From Radiobacillus kanasensis (GTDB lineage Bacteria; Bacillota; Bacilli; Bacillales; Amphibacillaceae), in assembly GCF_021049245.1 (NCBI RefSeq), contig NZ_CP088020.1, positions 3,850,001 through 3,914,000 on the forward strand: 64,000 nucleotides of DNA, given 5' to 3'. Under the pieces are notes generated by a model that had not been told where the DNA came from, ran no database searches, and saw nothing but the letters and a program-made list of their open reading frames with translations. Below, piece after piece: positions 53,733 through 61,083 of this stretch (the first letter of the stretch is position 1; each line of letters opens with the position of its first letter). A program made the position numbers and the translations under genes.

Positions 53733-54665
53733 CTAAAATCTTTCTTTGAACCAAAGAAATGCACTATACCCAATAAGATTTTTGGGCAAGTATTCTATAG
53801 CAGTATTCGAATCAATATCACCAATTTTATATTGATTATAGAGCTTAAATAATTTCTGATAAGGTTCACATACTTGATTATATAAACGATTAATCATTTT
53901 ATCATGTTCTACATTTATAAAAGTTGAAATATCAAAACTCTCCTTTTCTAAATATAATTCATTAATTACTTGAGGGTTGTTTTTCTCAACTATTATTTTA
54001 ACTTTTTCAAAGTGCTTCGAATATAAATGTAGTGAATCAGTAAAATGCCTTTGATGACCAACTTTACAATTAATTTGTTCTGCAATATAGCTTTGTAATA
54101 AATAGAAAACTAATACATTATAAGGTACACCTAAATACACATCATTTGATCTATTAATAACAGTCATATCTAATTGACTATCTCGTATTTTTAACATTAT
54201 CGATACGTTACAAGGAATATCTTTTGAATCATAACCTAAATCCCTACTACTCCACATTGTTAAAACTACTCTTCTTGTAGATTTATCTTTCTTTAAGACT
54301 GATATAGCTTTTCGAATTTGGTCTTGACCGTTAAGAGTCCTTAATCGATAGCCATAAGCCCCGTAAAGTGTTTGTCCATCATCAGAAAATTGATTATAAT
54401 TCTTAATAAAGTAATTTAAAGGTTCTAACTCATTTGAACCACTGATTAACCAAGAATACTCCGTTAAAGCAAAGAAAGGATTAAATCCTCTACCATCTAA
54501 CAAAGGCATTCTAAAGATATCCTTATTGGTAATCTCAAAGTAGGCAGGTCCTAAATCTCGGACATCTCCATTCCTAGAATTAGTAATAGATATGGTGCTG
54601 TTTAATGATTCTTTTAATAGGTTGTAATAAACTTCACTAAAATTATTACCTAGTACAGTGAGCAA
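53733..54665 (-). CDS. Thymidylate-synthase-family enzyme (last gene of the eight-gene operon)
   Basis: 310 residues. TS family landmarks are complete: paired Arg of STRRVV (131-132), catalytic Cys152 in IPCNVS, the phosphate/pyrimidine site RSNDVYLGVPYNV (172-184) with Asn183 as in dUMP-specific enzymes, and HFTDSLHLY (207-215). Normal activity is dUMP to dTMP with methylene-tetrahydrofolate. The start is TTG with a GGGGAGA site 6 bases upstream. It is 25 bases after the phosphopantetheinyl transferase gene. Why an accessory operon carries a TS is unclear: modified nucleotide synthesis or phage-like nucleotide metabolism are options. Confidence 0.88.
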   Translation of the reverse strand: MLTVLGNNFSEVYYNLLKESLNSTISITNSRNGDVRDLGPAYFEITNKDIFRMPLLDGRGFNPFFALTEYSWLISGSNELEPLNYFIKNYNQFSDDGQTLYGAYGYRLRTLNGQDQIRKAISVLKKDKSTRRVVLTMWSSRDLGYDSKDIPCNVSIMLKIRDSQLDMTVINRSNDVYLGVPYNVLVFYLLQSYIAEQINCKVGHQRHFTDSLHLYSKHFEKVKIIVEKNNPQVINELYLEKESFDISTFINVEHDKMINRLYNQVCEPYQKLFKLYNQYKIGDIDSNTAIEYLPKNLIGYSAFLWFKERF

Positions 54666-54690
54666 AGGTATCTCCCCAATATAAAGACTT

Positions 54691-55371
54691 TTATAATTTT
54701 ACAGCTACACTTAATACAAAATCAGAATACTTATCCCAATAGCCTATCCCTTCGTTATTCATAAAGGAAAACTTAAACTGTTTTTCTTCAAATAAAATAG
54801 TGTGTATCCTTATATCAAATACTGATTCTACATTGTAACCATAAGAAGATAAACACTTATAACAAGCTTCTTTAGAACTCCAAGCAATAGTTAACAATGT
54901 ATGTATATCTTCATATGAAGTTTCCCTTAGCCACAATTCCTTTTCACGTTCACACAAAAAAAAGTTGGGGAATTTATGGTGCCTAATTTTAATTTTTTCT
55001 ATGTCGCAGCCTATAGAATTAAATTTCGAGCTAGAACAAGAAAACCCTATACCTCTACAATGTGCGATAGAAAATCTTATATTATTATCATAATTAAATA
55101 GATAAGGTGAACCATTTCTCCTATTTTTAATATTTAATAATTTTATATCTTCATTGTCTAAACCTAGGCACCTTATAATTGAATATTTTGCAGTAATTCT
55201 ACCAGCCACCCAATTACAACCGTTTCTTAAGAACCTCTTATTACTTTCCCATAAGTCTAGCTCGTCTTTATGCAAACAATTTAAGTCTTCAGTAGTATAT
55301 CCCTTAATAAATGCGTGTACTTTTTTATTTAGGAGCTTAGAGCTACTTTTATTTATTAGAACATCAAGCAT
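54691..55371 (-). CDS. Sfp-type 4'-phosphopantetheinyl transferase
   Basis: 226 residues. Core motifs are RFSIAHCRGIGF (100-111), IGCDIEKI (120-127; Mg-binding Asp123 and Glu125) and WSSKEACYK (164-172). The enzyme transfers phosphopantetheine from CoA to a Ser of a carrier protein. The obvious substrate is the acyl-carrier-like protein five genes upstream in the same operon. The ATG at 55371 has an AGGTGGAG site and overlaps the end of the preceding gene by 8 bases. It is richer in Lys, Asn and Cys than Sfp of Bacillus. Confidence 0.9.
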   Translation of the reverse strand: MLDVLINKSSSKLLNKKVHAFIKGYTTEDLNCLHKDELDLWESNKRFLRNGCNWVAGRITAKYSIIRCLGLDNEDIKLLNIKNRRNGSPYLFNYDNNIRFSIAHCRGIGFSCSSSKFNSIGCDIEKIKIRHHKFPNFFLCEREKELWLRETSYEDIHTLLTIAWSSKEACYKCLSSYGYNVESVFDIRIHTILFEEKQFKFSFMNNEGIGYWDKYSDFVLSVAVKL

Positions 55372-56125
55372 CAAAATTAAGCTCCACCTGTTTCTGATTA
55401 GTACATATGTCAATCATTTCGGTAAAATTCGCCTTCGGACTTATAGAGCCTAAGTCAGCGTGAGTTGCGATACATGTTAGTTTTCCAACCTTATAACCAG
55501 CCTCTTTAGCAATAAATTCTAATAATCTACCCAATCCAAGGTAATTACCATAAGCTTTTTGAACAAAGTATTGGTTTCTGTAGATAGCAGTTAAATCTAC
55601 AAACTCTTTTCTAACTTTTACACTTATAAAACTCATACAAGGAAAACCCATCTGGTTATTAAGGTCTAGAATTGGATCATATATAGACATTTCGTACATA
55701 ACCCTTATACCTCTACCATTTTCTTTTTCTCTATTTAGTTTGAAGATAGTATTTTCAACTTGATTAAAACATTTATCTGTTCCATAACCCCATTGAACTA
55801 ATCTTCCAAAGTAAGTTCCTTTATTATTTTCTGGAACTTTCCTTAACGTTGGATATACTTTAATAAACCTTTCATATAAGTTATCTCTATTTTCGCTTTT
55901 AGACCAAATTCCATAGGGGAAAATTGTATTTGAAACAGTTTCAATACTTTGATCCCCCATACCCAATAGGACACTATTAAACTGCCTTCTCGTCTCTAAG
56001 TCATCTTTTGTAGGATCTTCAATCTCAACTATTAGATTATAATCTTCTCTACCATTCTGTAGTAAATGATTAATTGATTTTTTCCATGCATCAGTGATAT
56101 TATCACCCTTAATAACTTTATTCAT
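55364..56125 (-). CDS. Divergent thymidylate-synthase-like protein
   Basis: 253 residues. It shows the TS fold in outline: TYFGRLVQWG (104-113), a catalytic-type Pro-Cys in MGFPCMSF (Cys163), then IYRNQYFVQKAYGNYLGLGRLLEFIAKEAGYKVGKL (181-216), aligned to the RS.D..LG.PFN..SY region of TS, and THADL for the final motif. The RSxD motif and the Asn that reads uracil are not conserved, so the base or substrate is probably different. It starts 2 bases after the peptidase gene ends. The closest relatives I can name are atypical TS-like proteins in nucleoside modification pathways. Confidence 0.75.
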   Translation of the reverse strand: MNKVIKGDNITDAWKKSINHLLQNGREDYNLIVEIEDPTKDDLETRRQFNSVLLGMGDQSIETVSNTIFPYGIWSKSENRDNLYERFIKVYPTLRKVPENNKGTYFGRLVQWGYGTDKCFNQVENTIFKLNREKENGRGIRVMYEMSIYDPILDLNNQMGFPCMSFISVKVRKEFVDLTAIYRNQYFVQKAYGNYLGLGRLLEFIAKEAGYKVGKLTCIATHADLGSISPKANFTEMIDICTNQKQVELNFDA

Positions 56126-56127
56126 AG

Positions 56128-56799
56128 TTATGCCCCCTTAGGAATAGTCCAGGTTCCAACACTATATTTTGCAAAATATTCATAGGAAACATATGCGTAA
56201 CCATTATCTCCCCAATCTGTACTCCAACTATTTCTAATAATAAAACATTTTTTTCCGTCATTTCGTTCTCCATAACCTACAATAACAATTGCATGATAAC
56301 CTTCAACAGATTCAATGGAAGGGACATCTATAAAATCATTACCAGGAGATAACCAAAATGTTGGTTGTACTACAACACCAGCGATTACAGACCGTTCTTC
56401 ACTAAGTTGGGTTTCTATGTCACTTATAATCTGGCTAACTGTACTATATGATGTTATTTTTCTGGTTTCAGCTTCAGTAAATATTCCTTTTGGAATATCT
56501 TTTAGTAATAACGGAAATTTCAAAGTTTCTCTGTAGGGTAATAAATCATTTGTTGTATGACCATAAAGACAAATTGATTTTAATGCTGTAATTATACTAA
56601 CTCCTTTATCATCGTAAGTTCCTTGGAGTGACTTTGCACAGCTAAATAGGAACTCTTCTGACAATCGCTCATCTAAGTTTCTGTGATGCTCGTGACTAGA
56701 AGTAACTGCAAATGCAGTACATGTTCCTCTTCGACCTTGATCTCTTACTTCTGGTAAACTATACCTTAAATCGACTGTAAATTTGTATTTTTGACTCAT
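56128..56799 (-). CDS. Cytoplasmic papain-like (C1) cysteine peptidase
   Basis: 223 residues. The catalytic set of the papain family is intact: Gln21 and Cys27 in VRDQGRRGTCTAFA, His169 in EGYHAIVIVGYG and Asn190 in FIIRNSWSTDWGDNGYAYV. There is no signal peptide and almost no propeptide, so the enzyme would be active, or held in check, in the cytoplasm. The gene just upstream encodes a fusion with a chagasin-like domain, a known inhibitor class of C1 peptidases. It is therefore a candidate toxic effector or maturation protease under direct control of its neighbour. Confidence 0.92.
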   Translation of the reverse strand: MSQKYKFTVDLRYSLPEVRDQGRRGTCTAFAVTSSHEHHRNLDERLSEEFLFSCAKSLQGTYDDKGVSIITALKSICLYGHTTNDLLPYRETLKFPLLLKDIPKGIFTEAETRKITSYSTVSQIISDIETQLSEERSVIAGVVVQPTFWLSPGNDFIDVPSIESVEGYHAIVIVGYGERNDGKKCFIIRNSWSTDWGDNGYAYVSYEYFAKYSVGTWTIPKGA

Positions 56800-56817
56800 A
56801 ATCTGAAATAAACCCCT

Positions 56818-57786
56818 TTAAGCAACCAAATTATTTATGTGAATGCCATGTCTCTTCTTCTGAACTGAAATATTTAAATTGAACATATTTATCGAATCAG
56901 ATAAAGGTCGCCAAGGTCGATTATTATATAAATTCAATTTTATATCCTGAATTTCCTCAATTTTCAATATAATATTTCTAATACCGGATCCACCAAACAA
57001 ACTACTATCTTCATGAAACGAATTCCAAAAAGTAGTTACACCCTCGATATCCGGAGAGATTATCCACTTATATCCAGTCGTTGGATTCTCCTCCAACAAT
57101 ATTCTTACTTCGTCACCAACATTTGGATAAATTGTACTGTTTTTCTCTTCCTCCGATAAAATCCAAATATTATTCCAACTTGAAGAAAGTTTATCAATTC
57201 CATACTCTTTTTTAATTTCTATTGGTTCTACGTCTAATTCAGCATATTTTTTCGTTGTTTTAATAATGTTTAAAGTAAATAGTCTATTTAATGTAGCCTG
57301 GTAACTAGTCCCCATTCGTAAAGAAAGGTCATAAACAGTTCTAGGATTAATTAATTCACTATCCCTTATACCTATGTTTTTATGGATACTCATTACTAGT
57401 CTTCTAGGCATTAGTAAACAAGAAGCAAATTCTTCTGCGATTCTCTCTTTATCTTCTCTTTTATAACTTTCATAAAATAGCTCTTCTGAGGTATCAAAAC
57501 TTGCTGAATCTCCCCTTATAAAATGACAAAATTCATGTGCTGCTGTATACCTTTGTCGAGTTAATGGTAGGTTCTCATTTATCAAAATTCCTGCCCGTCT
57601 CTCTTCTGTCTCAGGTATATATGCACCAGCTAAATTCTCTAGTCTCTGAAAATTTAAAACTACATTATAATTATCAATTATCTTGAATATGTCTACTGGT
57701 TCTGTCAGAGATACTTTGCATTTTGCTAAAACTCTCGAAGCCTCTGCGAAGGCTGTTTTAATTATTTCTGTTCTAGATAAACTCAT
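56818..57786 (-). CDS. ImmA/IrrE metallopeptidase fused to a chagasin-like inhibitor domain
   Basis: 322 residues. Residues about 15-140 are an ImmA/IrrE domain with zinc motif AAHEFCHFIRG (His84, Glu85, His88) and the downstream IAEEFASCLLMP. Residues about 222-320 resemble a chagasin (I42) inhibitor: VGDEVRILLEENPTTGYKW carries the NPTTGY loop, SLFGGSGIRNI the middle Gly-rich loop and NNRPWRP the RPW loop. These three loops plug the active site of papain-like enzymes. It is 10 bases after the XRE gene; ImmA/IrrE proteins typically cleave an adjacent XRE repressor. Confidence 0.85.
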   Translation of the reverse strand: MSLSRTEIIKTAFAEASRVLAKCKVSLTEPVDIFKIIDNYNVVLNFQRLENLAGAYIPETEERRAGILINENLPLTRQRYTAAHEFCHFIRGDSASFDTSEELFYESYKREDKERIAEEFASCLLMPRRLVMSIHKNIGIRDSELINPRTVYDLSLRMGTSYQATLNRLFTLNIIKTTKKYAELDVEPIEIKKEYGIDKLSSSWNNIWILSEEEKNSTIYPNVGDEVRILLEENPTTGYKWIISPDIEGVTTFWNSFHEDSSLFGGSGIRNIILKIEEIQDIKLNLYNNRPWRPLSDSINMFNLNISVQKKRHGIHINNLVA

Positions 57787-57796
57787 TGTTACACCC

Positions 57797-58102
57797 CTAT
57801 TTCATGTTTGAAAGTATGTATGAAAACCTCATAACATGTTCACGATCATTATCTGATAAATCAGAAGTTGCTCGGGCCATAACTTCAACATCAGATTTAA
57901 AACTATAATCGCTATCTAAAAAATAATAAATGGAGTGCTTATATAACTTTGATAACTTCTCTAAATCCTCTGTTTTTGGTTTCAACTGACCATTTTCGAT
58001 TTTTGTCAAGTATTCTAAGGGAAGATTTATGATTTCTGCAACAGATTCTAAAGTTAACCCAACGTAATCACGTGCATTAGTTAATCTTTTATTTATATTC
58101 AT
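57797..58102 (-). CDS. XRE family transcriptional regulator
   Basis: 101 residues. A helix-turn-helix of cro/CI type occupies about residues 4-60 (RLTNARDYVGLTLESVAEIINLPLEYLTKIENGQLKP). The C-terminal 40 residues are helical. The ATG at 58102 follows GGAGGGG and lies 14 bases inside the end of the carrier-protein gene. With the downstream ImmA/IrrE gene it forms the standard repressor/peptidase pair. GTCT/AGAC half sites before the operon are its likely operators. Confidence 0.9.
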   Translation of the reverse strand: MNINKRLTNARDYVGLTLESVAEIINLPLEYLTKIENGQLKPKTEDLEKLSKLYKHSIYYFLDSDYSFKSDVEVMARATSDLSDNDREHVMRFSYILSNMK

Positions 58103-58352
58103 TTTTCCCCTCCAAGATCTCATCTATTAGTGTACAAAAGTCTCTGAAAGAAGATTTAACACGTTTATGCACTTCTTTTACTGGTATATTAATGCTCATA
58201 TCTTCTTCTAACATACCGATTATTTCCAAAAAAAAGATTGACTCTACATCTGTATCACCAAAATCATGAATTTCATTAATAATTCTTTCCGCACTATCAC
58301 CACAAATATCTTCAAGATAGTTTGCGATTTTCTCAACTAATTCTTCTTGCAT
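58089..58352 (-). CDS. Acyl/peptidyl-carrier-like protein
   Basis: 87 residues, acidic and helical. The segment DFGDTDVESIFFLEIIGMLEEDMSINIP (30-57) follows the carrier-protein pattern (D..L..DSL...L...LE..F.I.IP), with Ser38 in VESI as the predicted phosphopantetheine site in place of the usual DSL. The ATG at 58352 is correctly spaced from AAAGGA. No acyl or adenylating enzyme is present in the operon, but a matching phosphopantetheinyl transferase is. The cargo is unknown. Confidence 0.8.
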   Translation of the reverse strand: MQEELVEKIANYLEDICGDSAERIINEIHDFGDTDVESIFFLEIIGMLEEDMSINIPVKEVHKRVKSSFRDFCTLIDEILEGKNEYK

Positions 58353-58371
58353 TTGTATCATCCTTTATTTT

Positions 58372-58998
58372 CTACTTAATTTGAGAGTCAATTATCTGTA
58401 TGATATCTTTATGTAATGATTGAACATCCTTTGTGCCATCAACAATCTTGACCCTATTTGGGTCTTTCTCAGCAGTGTATAAAAAGCCGTCACGAACTCT
58501 ACTTTGAAAATCTACTTTTTCCAAATCGAATTTGTCCATGGTTTTATTATCCCTTAATGCAATTCTTTTCTCAGCAATTTCTGGCTCTATATCTATCAAA
58601 ATAGTTATATCTGGTTTTTTGTTATCAGTCGCAAGATTTGTTAAAGTACTAATCATATTGATATCAAGACCTCTTCCAAATCCTTGGTAGGCTATAGAAC
58701 CATCTATACCTCTGTCACTAATGGTAATTATTCCTTCTTTAATATTAGGCTCTACAATCTTCTTAAATGTCTCATGTCTATCAGCTTCAAATAAAAATAA
58801 CTCAGATAAACTTTCTGGTTTAACATCTAAATTAATTACGAGGATATTTCTTAGTAAACCACCTATTACAGTTCCACCTGGTTCTTTTGTTAATACTACA
58901 TTCATTGACTGTTTTTTAAAGTATTCATACAAAAAATCCGCTTGAGTCGACTTTCCAGATCCACCAATTCCCTCAAAAGTAATCCATAGTCCCATCAT
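58372..58998 (-). CDS. tmk: Thymidylate-kinase-like protein (first gene of the eight-gene operon)
   Basis: 208 residues, the normal length of bacterial dTMP kinase. The P-loop is FEGIGGSGKST (8-18), with Gly in place of the usual Asp. EADRHE and ITISDRGIDGSIAYQGFGRG correspond to the DR(Y/H) and LID regions, but the usual DRY is DRG. These changes at conserved places hint at an altered substrate or kinetics relative to housekeeping Tmk. A GGAGAG site precedes ATG 58998. It is probably an accessory paralogue. Confidence 0.88.
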   Translation of the reverse strand: MMGLWITFEGIGGSGKSTQADFLYEYFKKQSMNVVLTKEPGGTVIGGLLRNILVINLDVKPESLSELFLFEADRHETFKKIVEPNIKEGIITISDRGIDGSIAYQGFGRGLDINMISTLTNLATDNKKPDITILIDIEPEIAEKRIALRDNKTMDKFDLEKVDFQSRVRDGFLYTAEKDPNRVKIVDGTKDVQSLHKDIIQIIDSQIK

Positions 58999-59062
58999 TG
59001 TCATCTCTCCATTTATAATGATAAATTAATTATACAGTTTTAAAGTATATATAAATACCTAA

Positions 59063-59094
59063 AGACTATAAAAAATGTCTATTTTTTACAAGAC
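59063..59094. promoter_or_regulatory. Phased half sites in front of the eight-gene operon
   Basis: AGAC (59063-59066), 10 bases, GTCT (59077-59080), 10 bases, AGAC (59091-59094): two overlapping palindromes with identical 10-base spacers, 65-95 bases before the operon start. Promoter-like TTGTAA and TATAT elements overlap on the minus strand. It is the likely XRE operator. Confidence 0.55.
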
Positions 59095-59467
59095 TTGAAA
59101 GTAGTTCTTTTGGATTATAATATTATTATAAATAAAACTAGGAGAAATTTGAATATTACCATCACTTAGATCCAGCCTTGCCATCTTTTTGAGCCACTCA
59201 AATAGGTTATTTTAAAAATGGTATTTACACCTAACCTTAAGGAATGTGCCTATCTTGGCCTCTTGACAAGGAGCCTCCATGGTAATAATTTTACGAAATA
59301 AATGGCAGCTGAAAGCTTACCTGGCAAGGTAGCCTATCATTACCACCTCTCCTTGTAAAAACCGTTTTCCGAATCTTTATAGTAGGTCCATAGTAATGGT
59401 ACTCTCCATGGCAAAGGTGGTTCGAAATGATGCCCTAATTGGATCAATTTCATGGCACAGGTGGTTC

Positions 59468-59508
59468 ATTTCAATGGCAATATTCAAAATTGTATATTGC
59501 CATGAAAT
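59468..59508. repeat. Inverted repeat in a TGGCA-rich stretch
   Basis: ATTTCAATGGCAATAT (59468-59483) pairs with ATATTGCCATGAAAT (59494-59508), with one bulged base and a 10-base loop. Several further TGGCA/TGCCA words lie in 59180-59470. There is no gene in 59100-59580. Confidence 0.55.
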
Positions 59509-59594
59509 AGGGACACTTAGGACATAAAGAGGCGCACTATATATTCGCATTTATAGTATAAAATAGAAGAGATTATTACTAGTGAAAAGTCGTG

Positions 59595-59702
59595 CACTTT
59601 ATTTGGAGAGACGAGCATGATAGCCTATATGGCTAAGCCAGCCCTTTATATATTGGCTTCCATTGGCTGTTTATCGTGCTCGTAGAGGCTCCAAGTAAAG
59701 TG
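59595..59702. ncRNA. Candidate structured RNA
   Basis: A nested set of helices: P1 of 14 bp (59595-59608 with 59689-59702, one T-G wobble), P2 of 12 bp (59611-59622 with 59672-59683, one wobble), and inside it an AGCC-TATAT-GGCT hairpin (59622-59634) and an AAGCCA/TGGCTT pairing (59635-59640 with 59654-59659). The layout is that of a compact multi-branch RNA of about 108 bases with no protein frame. No known RNA family is recognised, and the strand is undecided. Confidence 0.5.
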
Positions 59703-59744
59703 ACAATATGGCAAGTGTTGGAGTATTTGTTCATTTCTAAACAA

Positions 59745-59954
59745 ATAGAAATTGATACTGAACAAAAAGAGATACTTGATCGATTACATAAAAAAAGGTA
59801 GATTTATCAGATGAAGTTTTTGTTATCGATGTAGATAACTATATTGGGAGCAGTACAAAAAATGAAATTAATTATGCGATTTCAAATAAGGACTAAAGTT
59901 AATTATTTTTCTGATACTAATAATCCCTACTATGAAATTATAAGAAAAAGCTAA
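59745..59954 (+). pseudogene. Remnant of a nucleoside 2-deoxyribosyltransferase-like gene
   Basis: Frame pieces IEIDTEQKEILDRLHKKK, then after a one-base shift VDLSDEVFVIDVDNYIGSST and KNEINYAISNKD, then after another shift KVNYFSDTNNPYYEIIRKS-stop. The DEVFVIDV..YIG.ST..EI.YA pattern is common to NDT/DUF4406-like nucleotide-binding proteins. The N-terminal half is missing. Confidence 0.55.
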
Positions 59955-59970
59955 GCCGAAGGTAATATTC

Positions 59971-60498
59971 CTATGACAGCTTAGTTTTGTTCAAAAAGGG
60001 TTCTGGGATTTTATCAGCTTTCACATAAAGAGGGTGCCTTGGATATCCATCTCGTGTTAACTCCAATGTATATATAGGAGTACTAATATCTTTTAACAAT
60101 TCTAAAACTTCTTTATCTCTATCTAATAAACTCCCTTTAGTCCCCCAAGCAAGTACTACTTTATCAGATCTTTTCAAAGCTTCTCTAATATATTCATTAT
60201 TTTTTTCACCTATAGGATCATACGCTGAAATTAATAACTTAGGATCTGTAGACCTATAGGCGAAAAGATTTACTACTTCAAGTGATCCATAACCCCATCC
60301 CATAGCAAATTTTATACATCTGCGAAGTGTAGGGTCATCTTCTTGGTCATCTGCTGTACTAGGGTTTAACATAACAAAAGTAATCCTTGGAAGGTTATCA
60401 TTCCATATTCTCCACAAAGAGTACCTATATTCTTTCTTTTCATCAATTATAGCACCACTAAAATTCTTATTTAATTCATCATGGAATGTTAATTGCAT
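59971..60498 (-). CDS. DUF1643 family protein
   Basis: 175 residues. The DUF1643 signature is clear: YRYSLWRIWNDNLPRITFVMLNPSTADD, DDPTLRRCIKFAMGWGYGSLEVVNLFAYRST and a late VVLAWGTKG. The function is unknown; the family is frequent in mobile islands and is often found beside ccr genes in staphylococcal cassettes. The ATG at 60498 follows AGGTG. It shares a hairpin terminator region (59946-59984) with the pseudogene on the other strand. Confidence 0.9.
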   Translation of the reverse strand: MQLTFHDELNKNFSGAIIDEKKEYRYSLWRIWNDNLPRITFVMLNPSTADDQEDDPTLRRCIKFAMGWGYGSLEVVNLFAYRSTDPKLLISAYDPIGEKNNEYIREALKRSDKVVLAWGTKGSLLDRDKEVLELLKDISTPIYTLELTRDGYPRHPLYVKADKIPEPFLNKTKLS

Positions 60499-60639
60499 CT
60501 TTATCACCTATTATAATTATAAAAAATTAAATATATTTCATAGTCTTATTTTTATTTTACTAATGGATAAGTAACTTAACAAGTAAATAAGGGAATTAAT
60601 TTGAATATTTCGCCCAACAATCATTGGCAATATAGAATT

Positions 60640-60987
60640 ATTATAATAGGTACAGTAAATTTGGAATTACGCCCTAAAAATACATGACTATATGAGAAAC
60701 AATGATTGGTGCTGTTTGCTGATTTCATAACTTCTCTTGGATGAACAATACTCACATTTAAGCTTCCAATGTGACAATATTTATTGAAACAGGTTGGTTC
60801 TTTGTATCAAGTGAAGCCACAACAAAAATTCTCACGGTCTTTGTCTGCTATAAACAACCTCATTAATTGATAGCAATCTTCTGGTGACCTTACTGACCTT
60901 TCTTTGTAAAGTAAACTAGATTCCTTTACTAATTTAATTGAAACAAGATTGATTCGTTTAGTTGATGATCTTTTTCAAATCAGACAT
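60640..60987 (-). pseudogene. Decayed RadC/JAB-domain gene
   Basis: Reading on the minus strand gives RINLVSIKLVKESSLLYKE, then RSVRSPEDCYQLMRLFIADKDRENFVVASLDTKNQPVSINIVTLEA and a stop, then MSIVHPREVMKSA and a degenerate region where the zinc-binding HNHPSG should be. This is the YeeS/RadC-like family of genomic islands. An early stop and frameshifts make it dead. Confidence 0.78.
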
Positions 60988-61009
60988 ACTCCATTTAAAA
61001 TTTTCAGAA

Positions 61010-61045
61010 AACAAAAAAGTCCTAATTTCAATATTGATACTAGGA
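61010..61045. terminator. Terminator-like hairpin
   Basis: AAAGTCCTA and TAGGACTTT pair around a 16-base loop between the RadC-like and Eco29kI-like wrecks. Confidence 0.6.
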
Positions 61046-61083
61046 CTTTAGCTTACTCCATTAGATAATTATCCTTGATACAA

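Noticed and set aside
53733..54665. A dCMP hydroxymethylase in place of a thymidylate synthase
   Set aside because: The residue that reads the base is Asn183 as in dUMP enzymes; hydroxymethylases acting on dCMP have Asp there.
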